Below are positions 1-11,379 of a DNA stretch of 64,000 bases, in pieces. A program made the translations under genes and the position numbers. The DNA lies in contig MU839125.1 of assembly GCA_030685235.1 (NCBI GenBank), positions 1 to 64,000 on the forward strand, given 5' to 3'. The notes below the pieces were generated by a model. It worked only from the letters and a program-made list of their open reading frames with translations, was not told where the DNA came from and made no database searches. Origin of the DNA: Copromyces sp. CBS 386.78 (Eukaryota > Ascomycota > Sordariomycetes > Sordariales > Sordariaceae). How positions within the stretch are numbered: the first letter of the stretch is position 1; each line of letters starts with the position of its first letter.

Positions 1-119
1 GGGACGGGACGGCAGGGTTAGGGTTTTGTATGGGAGAAAAAAGTGGATCACGGTCCGAGTAGAGTTTTCTGACGGTGCGAGTAGAGTCGCTCTTAATTAA
101 TAGAAATTATTTAATTGTA

Positions 120-3110
120 CAATTATTTTTTCGAAGGATATATTGAAAGTATTATAGAAGGTTTAAATATTATTTGTAAAGACTTTGTTTTTGTTAAATA
201 CGACGTTTCGTATAATAATTACCTTATTAATATACGGATTTTAAATATAGTAGATATTAGTTAATTAATAGCTTACTAAATATTTAATTTAAGTACGTCG
301 TTTTAGTTTCTAGGTCTTCTTTTAATTATATAATATATTGATTGTAAATGTAAAAACTTTATACTCGTATACTTTTAAATAAGTTAGTTTAAATATTATT
401 TATTATTGCCCGCCGTTTTAATTTATTATATACGCTGTTAAACGTTTTTCTAAGGATTTCTAATTAAATTTCCTTTGTAGGGTTCTATTTATAAAGTAGG
501 TTACTGCTATTATAATTTCTCTTTAAAATTTTTAAAGTAAATAAGTATTATTTATTATTATTACCGCCTTTTCTTTAATTGTATTCTTCGAGCGTTCGGC
601 GCCGCTATTTTAAATTTGTAAATAAAGAGTTGAAGGTTCGATAATTGTTCTTTTTTAAGAAAGGAAGGTAGCGATACGGGGTTTTGATATTGTAATTTTA
701 TTATTGTATTCGACTACTTTTACTTTAATTTAGTAATATAATTCTAGATTATTAAATAGTAATGTAAATGTGGTAATAATTGAGTTCGTTAATTGGTTAA
801 ATAGGTAATATAATTATATATATTTAGATTAGCGATTTATAATAATTATTAAATTAGAAATAGTTCCCCCGCCGGCTTTTATAGCTAGATAATTAAAAAA
901 ATCGATCGCAAGTTTTATCTTTAGGCCTTCTAGCGCGTTGCGGATTTCCCTTCGTATTTGGCGCTTTAATTTCGCTATTATATAGGAATTGTAGTAAATT
1001 AAATTTAGGCCTTTTAAGCGGACTTTATATTTTTAATTAATTAGTTAAATTATTGTTTTTAAATTAGGGTAATTAAACCGAAGGTATTAATATAAAGTAT
1101 CGCCTTCTTAGGGTTTCCTAATAATTTTACTAGTAAATTGGTAAAATTGTACGTAAAAAGAGGATTAATTAATATATATTTCGAAGGGGACGTATTTTAA
1201 TATAAATTATTTAAATTCTAAAGAGAGATTATAAATGAAAGAGTTATTTGAATAGAGATATAAATAATTAAATTTAATAATTTAATCCTAATAAAATCCT
1301 CTTTCTAGTAATTTTCTTAAGAAAACGAGGTTGTAGGCTATCCTTAGTATAAATGTAACGTCGTTGAATTTAAAATTTATAGGGTAATTTTCGTCGTTGT
1401 TTATAATTAGGTAGACTATCCCGTACCTTTCGATTATAATAAATTTATTTCTTGTTTAGACGTAATCTCCTTTCGCCGCTTTTATAAGGCCTTTAAAGCG
1501 ATTAGCCTTATTAAAAATATAAATTATTGTATTTGAATTAAGAATTATTAAATTTCTTAATAGGTATTTAGGCCCCTTATATTAAGATTTTAATATTAAG
1601 AAATTCGTTTTATAATTAGTATTATTGATATACCGACTTTTTAATTAAGTGCTATTAGTATTTTTATTGAAGGCGAAGGTAGTTCCCGCTCCCTATTCTT
1701 TATTTAGGGTCTTTATTCGAATTTCCTTTATTTAGTAAGCGAATTTATAATCTTTTAAATAATTTTTTTTAATATAGTTTATAAGGAAGGGGGATTCCTG
1801 CTATTAATTAGGGGCTGTAAATTAATTAATATATTAATAGTTTTCTAAATTATAGCCTATACGTTTATAAGTAGGGTAAGCCTTTTTCGCTTACTTTCCT
1901 CCTTAATTATAGGAGGCGTTAAATAGTCTTTTATTATTTTATTCCCGGGAATTATTAGAATGGGCGTTCCTTCTAATCTCTTTAGTAAAAATAGTTCTAA
2001 TACCGAATGTACTGCCTCTTAAAATTTAAAAGCGATTTTTACTTTATAGAAACGTATTAGTAATAGCTTATTTAAATTCTTAGGACGCTTTTTAATACGT
2101 ATAAATTTTACTATCCGGGTTTATACGATATATAATAATTTAAGAAGTAAAAGGGGAATTGAGAAATTTATTTATTGCTTTAAAGAAATTGAATATTTAA
2201 TTATCTTATTTAATATATTTATTAATTTTAAAGAATTCGCCGATAATTATAATCTATTCCTATTTTAGTAGTTAATTAAATTAATTTTTAGGGTAAGTGG
2301 TAATTGAGATTTTAGTAAAGTATTTAATCCTGGCGTCGTTTCTAACCTTCTTTTTATTGTATTTAATAATTTAGCGGAATTTATTATATTAAATAGTTGG
2401 GATAGCCGGTTTTAGGAAGTAAGTTAATTAGTAATATTTTGTTACGTATTTAACTATTTATTCCTTTAGGGTAAGAGTTTTTTTAAGGAATTTATCTTAA
2501 TCCTTCTTCTTATAGTAGTATTCCGTAAAGGTTAGTTAATAGTCGTAATAGTTTTATTCTATAGTAAAGCCTAATTTCCGGGCTGCGTAGGAAATAAGCA
2601 GCCCGGCTAGGATTAGGGCTGTAAGTAGGGGAGCCGTAGCCCCTCTAGTTGTTTAGGAAGCCCGGGTATTAGCGGCTGGGGAATTTTTAGTAGATTTTAG
2701 AATATTCCGCTAGAGTTAGTTATTTATAACTATTCCGGTTCCCGGGGCTAGGGCTCCCGGGATTTCCCGAAATTCGGAGATTTTTAACTTTATTAGCTCT
2801 ATAGGCTAGTCTTCTCTAGTGCTATTGTTGGTGATATACTTCTATAGATTAAGACCTATCGCCTTCGATTTAAAGCCCTTTTTTTAGAGGAGTTAATTAT
2901 TAGTTTTAAATAAAGTAGTTTCGCCTGCTTTAGTAAAATCTTGGTTGAGAGATATTATCGTTGTTACTTTTCGATATCTATTGAGTGTTATATCCTATTC
3001 GGTTTGCTATAATCGGTGATAATACGTATAAGACTCTTAATTGTAGAATATAAGTACGTATAGGGGTATTCTGGAAGTAGGGAGAAGACTGTATATTATA
3101 TTGAATTCTG
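120..3110 (-). mobile_element. RIP-mutated Ty1/copia retrotransposon relic (gag, protease and integrase region)
   Basis: AT-rich tract with stops in every frame. Read on the minus strand it keeps the order of a copia polyprotein: a gag-like stretch (about 2520-1800), the end of the protease region (about 1366-1290, NDVTFI...AYNLVF...LERGF), an integrase zinc region (about 1000-930) where a C-x2-C pair now reads Y-N-S-Y before AKLKRQ, and the integrase core (about 930-390, NSGAERS, INRTLQ). Cys-to-Tyr and Trp-to-stop changes are G-to-A on the coding strand, equal to CpA-to-TpA on the plus strand, the RIP signature. Reverse transcriptase and RNase H would lie to the left, but normal-looking sequence returns near position 110, so the copy is probably truncated there. 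The GC-richer part (2580-3110) may hold an LTR or a second fragment; no LTR ends could be defined. Confidence 0.8.
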
Positions 3111-5174
3111 TATGCCCAGAAATCCCTCACAGAAAATCTGGTTAATGCAATACACCAGACCCGCTAAGTTATATAAGCACTACCCCTGTGCATCCTCATT
3201 TCTGACAGTTCATCCACATCCTTAGTTTCTCCCAAACTCTCACAACGGCCTCTTTCTCTTTTGCCAGTGTTTCAATGCCTGCGCACCTGCCCTTCCAGAG
3301 AGGAAGCACTGAGAGGTAATGGATTGCAACCCTCGTCCGGGTGCCCATTTTCTCCTTCAGTCGACAGCGACACGCCTCGACGCCCCGAGGGGGGCAATGC
3401 CAGCAACGGCAATGCTCCGACATTGACCGCAGATGCAGATTTGTACCTTGGCCAAGTACCTGGCTGTCCATGTCCTCGTGGTGGTGGCCATCGGTGTTCC
3501 ATGTATTGCCAGCTCTTCCAACAACGCCAGCGTGGTGAAGTGGTAGGGCTACCATCCTTCCATTTCCCCCACAGGGGCGAAACTGTATCCAAGGTTACCG
3601 ACGGATATCAAATCCCGAACGGACATCATCGCCATCATCCTATATCCCCCACCTTCGAGCGGACTCTACACTAGGAGAAAGCAATCCCCTTCCTCTGGCA
3701 GTTTGACAGAAACGGTACCTGGATTGTCTTTCATACATAGCTGCGGAGGCCTGTGTGAAATGTAGGGGTTCAGAAGCCCGAGGCCGTTGAGATTTCCAGA
3801 CCAGATTTCCACTTGTATCCAGAAGCTAGAACAAGACATCCCACGCCGTGGCCGGAGCTGCTACATCCTTGGTACCTCGCTAATGCCGGTAACCCGTCTC
3901 ACGCCTATCAAGGCCCTGCCTGGTCCCGCTGTCGCAATTGATCTCCCTCATTCAAATCTTTCCTGCGAGGTTAGGCGTACACGCCGCTATCTCCCTCCTT
4001 CCATCTCAGTTGAGGTTTCCTCCATCCCGTCATTCTACCACTACAACACATCAACCAGTGAGCAGGACCACGAGCCCTTCCCTTTGTCCTGGACAAAGAG
4101 CACCGGGAATCCAAATCCAATCACCCCGCCATCGACTCGGGCTCCTTTTCTGCCATCGTCCATCAAATCTGGGTCTACAGGTTATCCCACCACCACGCAA
4201 GCGCTGATCTCCCATCTATCTTGTTGGCCATCTTGGCCGTTGTCGGTCCCTGCGTATACCTCACGCCCACGTACGTACCATCAGATTCACACCGGCGTGA
4301 CCTTCACTTATCGGCGCCACGGAACGAAAAAGCAATCGTTCAACATCCCGGCATACACCCCATCGCAACACCCGGGGCGGGCCCCTCGCCAAGTCGTAAC
4401 CTCGCAGGGCATATCAAGATCCACGATACCTGCAAGCCCTTCTCTGCCTATCATACCTCTCCCTCTCACGACAGCCAGGTCCACCGCCAGGTTAGACTTG
4501 TGCCAGATTGTACCAGATTGTGTCAGATTGTGCCAGAATTTCATCGACAACAGCCAGCCCCCACCGCTTCACAAGCAACCCTTTATCGCCGGTTCCTGGA
4601 TCCTCCTCTCCCCCTGGCTGCCTTGTTTTGACCCCTTCGGGCACACCCCGGCCATTTCGTCTCTGTCGACCGATCCACAGGCGCCCTATCCAACGATCTC
4701 GTCCCCGGCCGGTGATATACATACCCCGTACGGAGCCGCTCAAAAAAGCCCAACGGCATCCACCCCTTGACTTCCGTCATCAACCCACACTGAACCTCCC
4801 GTCTCCCCACGGTTTCCACTTGTTTCGCTAAAATACCGAGGGACCCCTGATATTTTCCCTTCAACTTGGACCCTTGAATGTCCAACCTCTTTCTCGTTTA
4901 GCTACCATTCCATGGACCTCCGACGCTTCTCGCATCAGCATCTCCTTGCCATGTGTGAGCCTCGATAGTGATCATCAATAACAGTACCTCACCTACCTAC
5001 CTACATTACCTTACTTGCTGACGTGAGCCGGCACCACCACCCTTTGGCGTATTCACACACCACGTCGCGCGATCCTTCCGCCATAATCATTCATCTCAGC
5101 TCTGTGAAGGAAGGGCATTGTTGTTGGAGTCAAGAAGTCGACGGGACGAGAGTCGTTCCGGGGAGTCTACGGGC
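3111..5174. other. Intergenic region and pyrimidine-rich leader of the next gene
   Basis: Normal base composition resumes abruptly near 3110. The plus strand is C/T-rich, as fungal promoters and 5' leaders often are, so stops are rare and long chance frames appear (for example 3883-4770, Pro/Ser/Thr-rich, no recognisable domain). It holds a short decamer tandem repeat at 4501-4540. No gene is supported. Confidence 0.5.
4501..4540 (+). repeat. Four-copy 10-bp tandem repeat
   Basis: Four consecutive decamers of the form TGYCAGATTG (third and last copies slightly diverged) lie about 635 bp before the start codon at 5175. The 10-bp period equals roughly one helical turn, so repeated binding on one DNA face is conceivable, but this is inference. 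Confidence 0.7.
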
Positions 5175-6809
5175 ATGTCAGCAAAGTCATCCCCATCGCC
5201 GCTCCAGGCGCCGGTCAACAACCCTGTGGACGAAGCCACGATGCCCAAGGGCCATTGTCGATACATCCTATGCGTACCAGAGATCAAGGGTCACCGATGT
5301 GCCTGTGTCGGCTTCTCGCACAACAAAGGCATTCCGGGTGCGACCTGCCAGTGTGGTCATCTGGCTTGTTACCATCAGAAGGAGCCAGACTCGGCATCTG
5401 GCGACCAACTCGAGCTGCTGAAGATGCGTATCCAGCAGCTTGAGGAGAAGCTCGCTGCAGGTGTTGCTGGAGATGTTGCCAGCAGGTTGTCTGAGATGGA
5501 GCACGACCTCGAGACGATCAGAGGTATCGTCAGCAGATTGACGGACGTGGAGGAAACCTTGGAAAAGAGCAGGGAAGAGTTTAGCGAACAGATCAAAGGG
5601 ACGTACCGGAATGCCAGCATGGCTTGGCAGTCGATGGAGCAACTAGAGCGCAAGATTCAACGCCAAGACGAGCAATTGCGACAAGTGTGCGAGAAGTTGA
5701 GGGAACATGATGAGCAGCTTGAGAGGTTGCATGCAGGGCAGTTGGAACTCAGGGATGCCGATATCAGCCTCGAGGAGCGGATCGAAAACATTGCCGAGAC
5801 AATCGAGGAGCTGGAGGACTCACAGGATGCACGGGACGCACGGGACGCACAGGAAGACAACCATCTGGCCAGACTCAACGGACGCCACCCTCGAAGAAGG
5901 TCAACATCTGATACATCTCACCCAAACTTCCCATCGGGCCCTTTAGGCCCTTTAGGCGGTGGCGCGAATTCCTTCGACAGTCACGGCCACTCGCAGGTAG
6001 GGCGACCGCCCGTCCAAGGACATGGAGAAGGATCCGCGCTCGACGGGAGTCTGATGCCCCACCCTTCGAGAACACCCCCGCTCTCTGCCCGGTCGATGGG
6101 TGCCTGGACCGTTCATATCTCGCTGCTTCCCCATGCCCGTGTGCCCATGCCGTTCGAGAGGAATACCAACGCGTACCAGCGATGCCTATCACGAGGTCTC
6201 CACCAGATGGTAGCCGTTCATGGGCGGGACGCTGCGTCATTCATCAAGGCCGTAGAGAAGGCGTTCGGAATGTTCCTGAGAGGTCGTCCGTGGATGCCCC
6301 TTCAGGCCAAACTCTGCGACGCCGAGCCACTCCAGGGCCTTCCGATGTTGCGCCAGCTTGAGGCTTCCCTGGTCGACTCCAGCTACGACCACGACTTCCT
6401 CCGCAAAAACTGTGCCGTTTGCGACTCGAGTGGCATGATCGACTCGTTGTACATTGCCATGCGGCATGACACTATTTCGTGGCACACGCTGAGGCATGCT
6501 CCTGTGTTCATGGAAGGCCTCGAAGCTGCCTGGGCGTATGACCCGATGCTCGACACGGATCCTTTTGACGGCGACATGGCCGTTGACGACAGGGAGCGTC
6601 CGGCCGCCGGCGAGATCACCACTGTCCTGCCTTCTTTGGCGCCGCCCTCCTCCCTCAAAAGGTCTCGCACAGAGATGACTCGCTCCAACAGCTTTGGGGC
6701 AGCCGCTCCCCCGGTCGACAGTGAAGGGACTCGAGTAAAGCGGACTTGCCCAGCGCCACCTTCCAGCTCCATTTTAGACCTGCGAAGGCGCGTTGAGAGG
6801 GCGGCATGA
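5175..6809 (+). CDS. Hypothetical protein, Cys/His-rich N-terminus plus long coiled coil
   Basis: Single-exon frame of 544 residues. The first in-frame ATG after the upstream stop is at 5175 (MSAKSSPSPLQ); a second ATG (MPKGHC, residue 23) is possible. Residues 27-67 carry a dense set of Cys and His (Cys 28, 33, 42, 44, 58, 60, 65; His 27, 40, 49, 62, 67), including CQCGHLACYH, which looks metal-binding. Residues about 78-245 are a heptad-rich coiled coil ending in a DARDARDAQED low-complexity stretch. After a Ser/Pro/Gly linker, about residues 300-465 form a compact, probably folded domain with AWTVHISLLPHARVPMPFE. The tail is Ser-rich and basic. I recognise the pattern as a fungal protein of unknown function; no enzymatic motif is visible. 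The coiled coil suggests self-association. The gene is certain as coding, the function is not. Confidence 0.85.
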   Translation: MSAKSSPSPLQAPVNNPVDEATMPKGHCRYILCVPEIKGHRCACVGFSHNKGIPGATCQCGHLACYHQKEPDSASGDQLELLKMRIQQLEEKLAAGVAGDVASRLSEMEHDLETIRGIVSRLTDVEETLEKSREEFSEQIKGTYRNASMAWQSMEQLERKIQRQDEQLRQVCEKLREHDEQLERLHAGQLELRDADISLEERIENIAETIEELEDSQDARDARDAQEDNHLARLNGRHPRRRSTSDTSHPNFPSGPLGPLGGGANSFDSHGHSQVGRPPVQGHGEGSALDGSLMPHPSRTPPLSARSMGAWTVHISLLPHARVPMPFERNTNAYQRCLSRGLHQMVAVHGRDAASFIKAVEKAFGMFLRGRPWMPLQAKLCDAEPLQGLPMLRQLEASLVDSSYDHDFLRKNCAVCDSSGMIDSLYIAMRHDTISWHTLRHAPVFMEGLEAAWAYDPMLDTDPFDGDMAVDDRERPAAGEITTVLPSLAPPSSLKRSRTEMTRSNSFGAAAPPVDSEGTRVKRTCPAPPSSSILDLRRRVERAA

Positions 6810-8332
6810 CTGCAAGAAGAAGATGTACGCTTTGCAACTGAGCTTGACGATGAATGACGGGCGCTCGGGTCGGACGGTAGAATATAATCCTTATAGACTT
6901 TCTTCAACTTTTATGTGCCCAGACAAAATGTAAGGAAGGAAGGCAGGGGGGCATGTGTCGACAATATTTTCAACAACAGGCGTTTGACGGAGACTGGGGA
7001 CGGGAGGGCGTATTCTCGTATACTTGGGGACCATTTCTTTGGGGTCGAGAAGGGGAAGTATCTGGTGACAGAGAAGGGGAAGTATCTGGTGACAGGAGGA
7101 TTCATACGGTCACTTGTCCAGCATTCATCCTATAGGTGTTGTGTGCGCCGGTCGGTGTTTTTTCTGCATTTTGCTGTAAGGGGGCAGGTCCGTGATGATG
7201 AGATGGTGATGACGATGACAGAACGAGGAGTGTATCAAGGAAAGCTGGAAGTTGTATCGTTAAAAGAAATCAAAAAGTTCATCCCCTCTCAGGAGTGAAA
7301 TCGAGTTGTCTGGTTTGAAACTGCTGTTAAAAAAGAAGGGTGAGGAGTGCCGGTATATGATGCCATGGCCATTCTCCCGGATACTTATGATGAGTGAATC
7401 TCGAGAAAAGAGTCATACACGGCTGACAGAGTCTGGGAGTGATCCAAGTAAAAACCAAACAGCCATTCGGCAGTATTCCAAGAGGAAAAGAGCGGTCAAG
7501 GGCGTTGTCTCACACGCACAAACGATCCAACTGTAAAGTTCTTGGTAAGTTCGTCCAACCTCACACTTAGCTGAGGCTCCCTTGGCAAGTAAGCCCCAAG
7601 TGTCTTTCAAGCCTCCTCAAAGTACGTATCGGGGTATTGACCTTGTGGTCCCTGGGGCTAGATGCCCGATGTTTGTGTGCCTTCGGCTGGTGGCGAGTAA
7701 TTATGGCAGCTCGCTACATATAATCAGTTGCTTTCTTCCACTTCTGTGTAAACCGTTGGGTTGGGTGGCTGTATCGAATCGGATGAGAATAAGTGAAGTT
7801 TAGAGTCTAGTTGCCGCCATCAAACGTTATCCCCAAAGCTCACCGAAGTGCCAAGTGCCGAACCTCAGTGTGAGTGGTCAAGACACTCTGCTCCACTTTC
7901 TGCCCTACGGCAAGCCGTTTGTGCTTGGCGGTTGGATGTGGAACCTGGACGTTTCTTATCGATAAGGTGTGTGGGTCCCGAAGCACCCCAGCAGACAAGC
8001 GGATCCAGCCGTGCCTGGCTGGGCTTCTCGATCCAATTCATCCACCGACGACAAAGCCAAGTCATAACTTGATCCCTTTCCACTTCCCAAAATCGCGACG
8101 ACAGACCACACACATCCTTCGGCGATTCACCCGCGACGACGGCACTTAGCCTTATCCACGAGTAGTATCTATTTCCCGGACCCTTTGCTACTCCCCGATC
8201 ACCAACTGTTCTCCTTCCGATCAACAAACCGACAACAACCGCAAACTTTCAGTTACCGCTGTCTGCGCCCAGACGCGGATACAATTTTCTACCCTCGCCA
8301 TTGGCATCTCATAGCCCACTCAGTCAGCAGCC
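6810..8332. other. Intergenic region
   Basis: 3' flank of the coiled-coil gene and promoter/leader of the NCBP3-like gene. Apart from the 24-bp duplication at 7047-7094 nothing is recognisable; the 8000-8330 part is C/T-rich, consistent with a leader. Confidence 0.5.
7047..7094 (+). repeat. Exact 24-bp tandem duplication
   Basis: Positions 7047-7070 are repeated without change at 7071-7094 (unit begins GAGAAGGGGAAGTATCTGG). It lies in the 3' flank of the preceding gene. A recent slippage duplication is the simplest explanation. Confidence 0.9.
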
Positions 8333-10186
8333 ATGGACTTAGATATCGAGATGGACGTGGACGACGTCCATGACGTCCAAGACATCCCCCAGATACCCGA
8401 GGCATACACACACGACATTATCACGGGCGAAGAACAGGTTCGCGCTGCCACCATTCCCTACCTTTTCGCCTCAGCTGAGCCAAGTCACTTATCAATCATC
8501 CTTCTCTACAGGAACCCGGCGAGATCGACGATGACGCTCACGATAACGTCAACGGCAGCGGCGACAACGCCGATTCCGACAGGACGCTCGTCCCTACAAA
8601 AGTCCACGTTCGCGGTCTCGACACATTCAACCCTCAAGAGGTCAAAGACTACGTCTCCGAGCACTGTGGATTGACCCAATTCGATAGAGTGGAGTGGATC
8701 GACGACACGAATGCAAACCTTGTCTTCAGGTCCGAAGCTCTTGCCCAGGAGGTTCTCGTTGCGCTCGCATCGGTCGCTATTGCCGACCCAACAGCACTAC
8801 CGCCACTGGAAGAAGTGCCCGCCAAGGGCTTCTCGGGAAAACCAGATAGCGTTCTCTTCGTTCGCTTCGCCGTCCAGGGAGACAGGAAAGTTGTCGGTGC
8901 TGCGGCGCGCAGCCGTTTCTATCTCTTACATCCAGAGTACGACCCAGAGGAGCGAAAGAGGCGTGGCGAGTTCAGGGATCGGAGGTACAGGGATCGCGAT
9001 GATGGCCCACGGGGCAGGAAGAACTACAGGAATGACCGAAACGACCGCCTCAGAGAACGTGAGGAAGAGGAGGGTGAGCCGTTTGATGTCAATCTTTACG
9101 ATGACGCCCCAGACTCTACAACGCTAGGCAAGCGCGTCACAAGGCCTGGTTCGACACGTCCTCGGTCGCGGTCTCGACGCGGCTCGGTTTCCAGCAGTTT
9201 CTCCACCGAATCTAACAGATTGAGGTCGTACTCGCGACAAAACCGAGAAAAGGAGCTCTTCCCTGATCGACGCCGCTCTAGATCGCCACGCCAGCGCAAC
9301 CGATCGGCTTCACCTATGCGAGACCGCGATAGCCCCACACGGATGGATCTGGACGCCGAGAGAGACAACAGATACAGGGATGCTGCTTCGCTACGTAGCC
9401 GGGAGAAGGGTCGGGCGATCAAGGAGCGTTTGGCTAGGACCGAACCCCTCAGAGACAGAAGCAGAGACGACAACACCACCAAGGAGCTTTTCCCTTCCAA
9501 AGCCAGCAAGCCCAAAGAACTCTTCCCTACCAAGGTTTCTTCGACTATCGGCAGCAGGGCAATGATGGATCAAGTGGAGGAGGACGTCGGAAAGTTGGCA
9601 AGCGGTATGTTCGACATTTCTTTAACAACATCATTTACAGCAGTCACGGCGGAAGCAACGGTCTCGCATCACTTCCCTAAGCAGGAGGGTTTCTCCTTGC
9701 GGGGTAACACGGTCTTTTCAACGCTTTTCCATCTTGAAAAGACTGTACCCCCTCACAAGTAGAGGCTTTCCTGCTTGGCGAAGTAGTGCGGATGCGGCGA
9801 TTGTTTATAGGCACGACCACGCATATCGCCATATGAGACACGTCCACACGCAACCGATGATAACTGATGACTCAACTAAATAACGAAATGCTTTGACGAA
9901 TCGATGATTAACGACTTGTATAGCAAAACTAGCAGATCGAATTACGCGGACGACGACGCCAACGGCACCCGCGGGCGGCTTCAGCATTCGCGGTCTGGCG
10001 ACCAAGAACATCAGCACCGACCAAGGGTTCAGTATCAAGGGGACAGGGACGACAAGCACAACAGTGAAAGAACTATTCCCGGAGAAGTTCAGCGGAACAG
10101 GAACCAACGCAGGAAAGGAATTGTTTGTTGAGAAATTGGAGGGTAGAGGGCAGAGGAGGCGAAGAGCTGAGGATATGTTTTACTGA
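8333..10186 (+). CDS. NCBP3-like nuclear cap-binding / mRNA-associated protein (RRM-like)
   Basis: Exons 8333-8437, 8512-9604 and 9924-10186 join in phase to 486 residues. The first intron (74 nt) has an unusual GTTCGC donor; the second (319 nt) is GTATGT...TATAG. Start ATG gives an acidic leader (MDLDIEMDVDDV). The key domain follows exon 2: PTKVHVRGLDTFNPQEVKDY, then VEWIDDTNANLVF, matching the RRM-like fold and W-[LI]-D-D motif of nuclear cap-binding subunit 3. In that family the protein binds capped RNA with NCBP1 and supports mRNA export. The rest is basic and Arg/Ser/Asp-rich, with four ELFP motifs, and the C-terminus reads GRGQRRRRAEDMFY. The long second intron is supported by the continuity ...KLASAKLADRIT...GGFSIRG across the junction. 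Family call is from motif recall; exon 1 is the least certain part. Confidence 0.78.
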
Positions 10187-11379
10187 GGCGGAGGCACCTC
10201 GGCGGAAGAATTGCTCAAGTCATACTTTGGCCAGGGCATACTTGCGAGTTACATACTTGAAGTTGGGGTTGGATCATCGATGTTTCTAGGGAGGGGATGA
10301 AAGCTGGAAGCTCATCCGCGGCGGTGTCTTCGGATGGACCTCTATCGACGCCGCGTATTATCAGTCAGTGCATGCCCGCTTGCGCCTGGCTTTTCCTTAT
10401 CGGCCCCTCAACCTGGAGCCGGGACACCAGCTGGAAGAAGATGATGGATCGGGGGACATGTTTTGATGGAAGAGCGATTTCAGGCCAACCCAGAACGAAA
10501 TCGTGGCTTGGACTCAGCCCATAAATGAGATTTAAGTCAGTGACGATGCAATCAGGCAGTTACAGGCTGGATCAATTGTACAATATCAGCAAATCTAAAA
10601 GAAGAGGTTGACGCTGACCCGCTAGGTCGGGAAAACTGCCAGTGATGAATGAACGAAGTCGCCAGTCATTCCGCGCATAATTATTGCAAATTCGTGTCAA
10701 CGATTGCGCGTGCCAGCAATGCGATGTTTGTGAATCCAGTTGGGAAGGCGGTAAGATCCATGAAACAAACTTTGTCATATCCATCATGTCCACAGTACCT
10801 AGCTTTGTGGAACGAGGAGAGAGCAAGGAACACAACAACAGCCGAAAGGAAGGAGCGCGGTTTCATGTTGCCGGGCAAGTGCAATCCATTCACTGCTGTG
10901 CCTCTCGTTCGCTTTCATCCGAAGTAATATCTTCACTGCTGCCGGCGAGTGCGGTTGGCAATTCAGCTTGACCCAAACGGATTCTGGCATCAAGTGGAAG
11001 CTCTGTTATAACGAACCCTGTCCGCATCCCGCTTTCCATCGGAATCTGATTGATCTGCCTACCTTAGACCTCTCAGCTCAACCGCATACCGCATCCAAAC
11101 CACATCGACTTTCCCGTCGCTCTATCTACCCCGCCAAGTGTGGCACATTCACGTCACTCAAAACTCGGTACCACTCAACGCTTTCATTCGCTCTCGCCAA
11201 GTGTTCACGACGAATCGATGTGTTAAGTTGTTAGGTGTATGTATGGTGAGAGGACTGGCGGCGCGCGCAACCTCGAGGTAACTCCTTGCTCACCCGTTTC
11301 GGAGACAAGTTCCGCCACCAGAGTTTACGTTCGGTCGGCAGCCAACATCATCCAAAACATAGTACGTAACGAGAGCGGC
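10187..11379. other. Intergenic region
   Basis: 3' flank of the NCBP3-like gene and leader of the next gene. An in-frame ATG at 11239 would add 47 residues of low-complexity sequence to the following protein, so the leader may begin further left. No other feature is seen. Confidence 0.45.

Noticed and set aside
18..23. TTAGGG near the left edge as a telomere
   Set aside because: Only one unit is present, with no tandem array; a telomere would show many.
3883..4770. 295-codon ATG frame as a gene
   Set aside because: Pro/Ser/Thr-rich without any domain, lies in a pyrimidine-rich leader where stops are rare, and runs through the decamer repeat.
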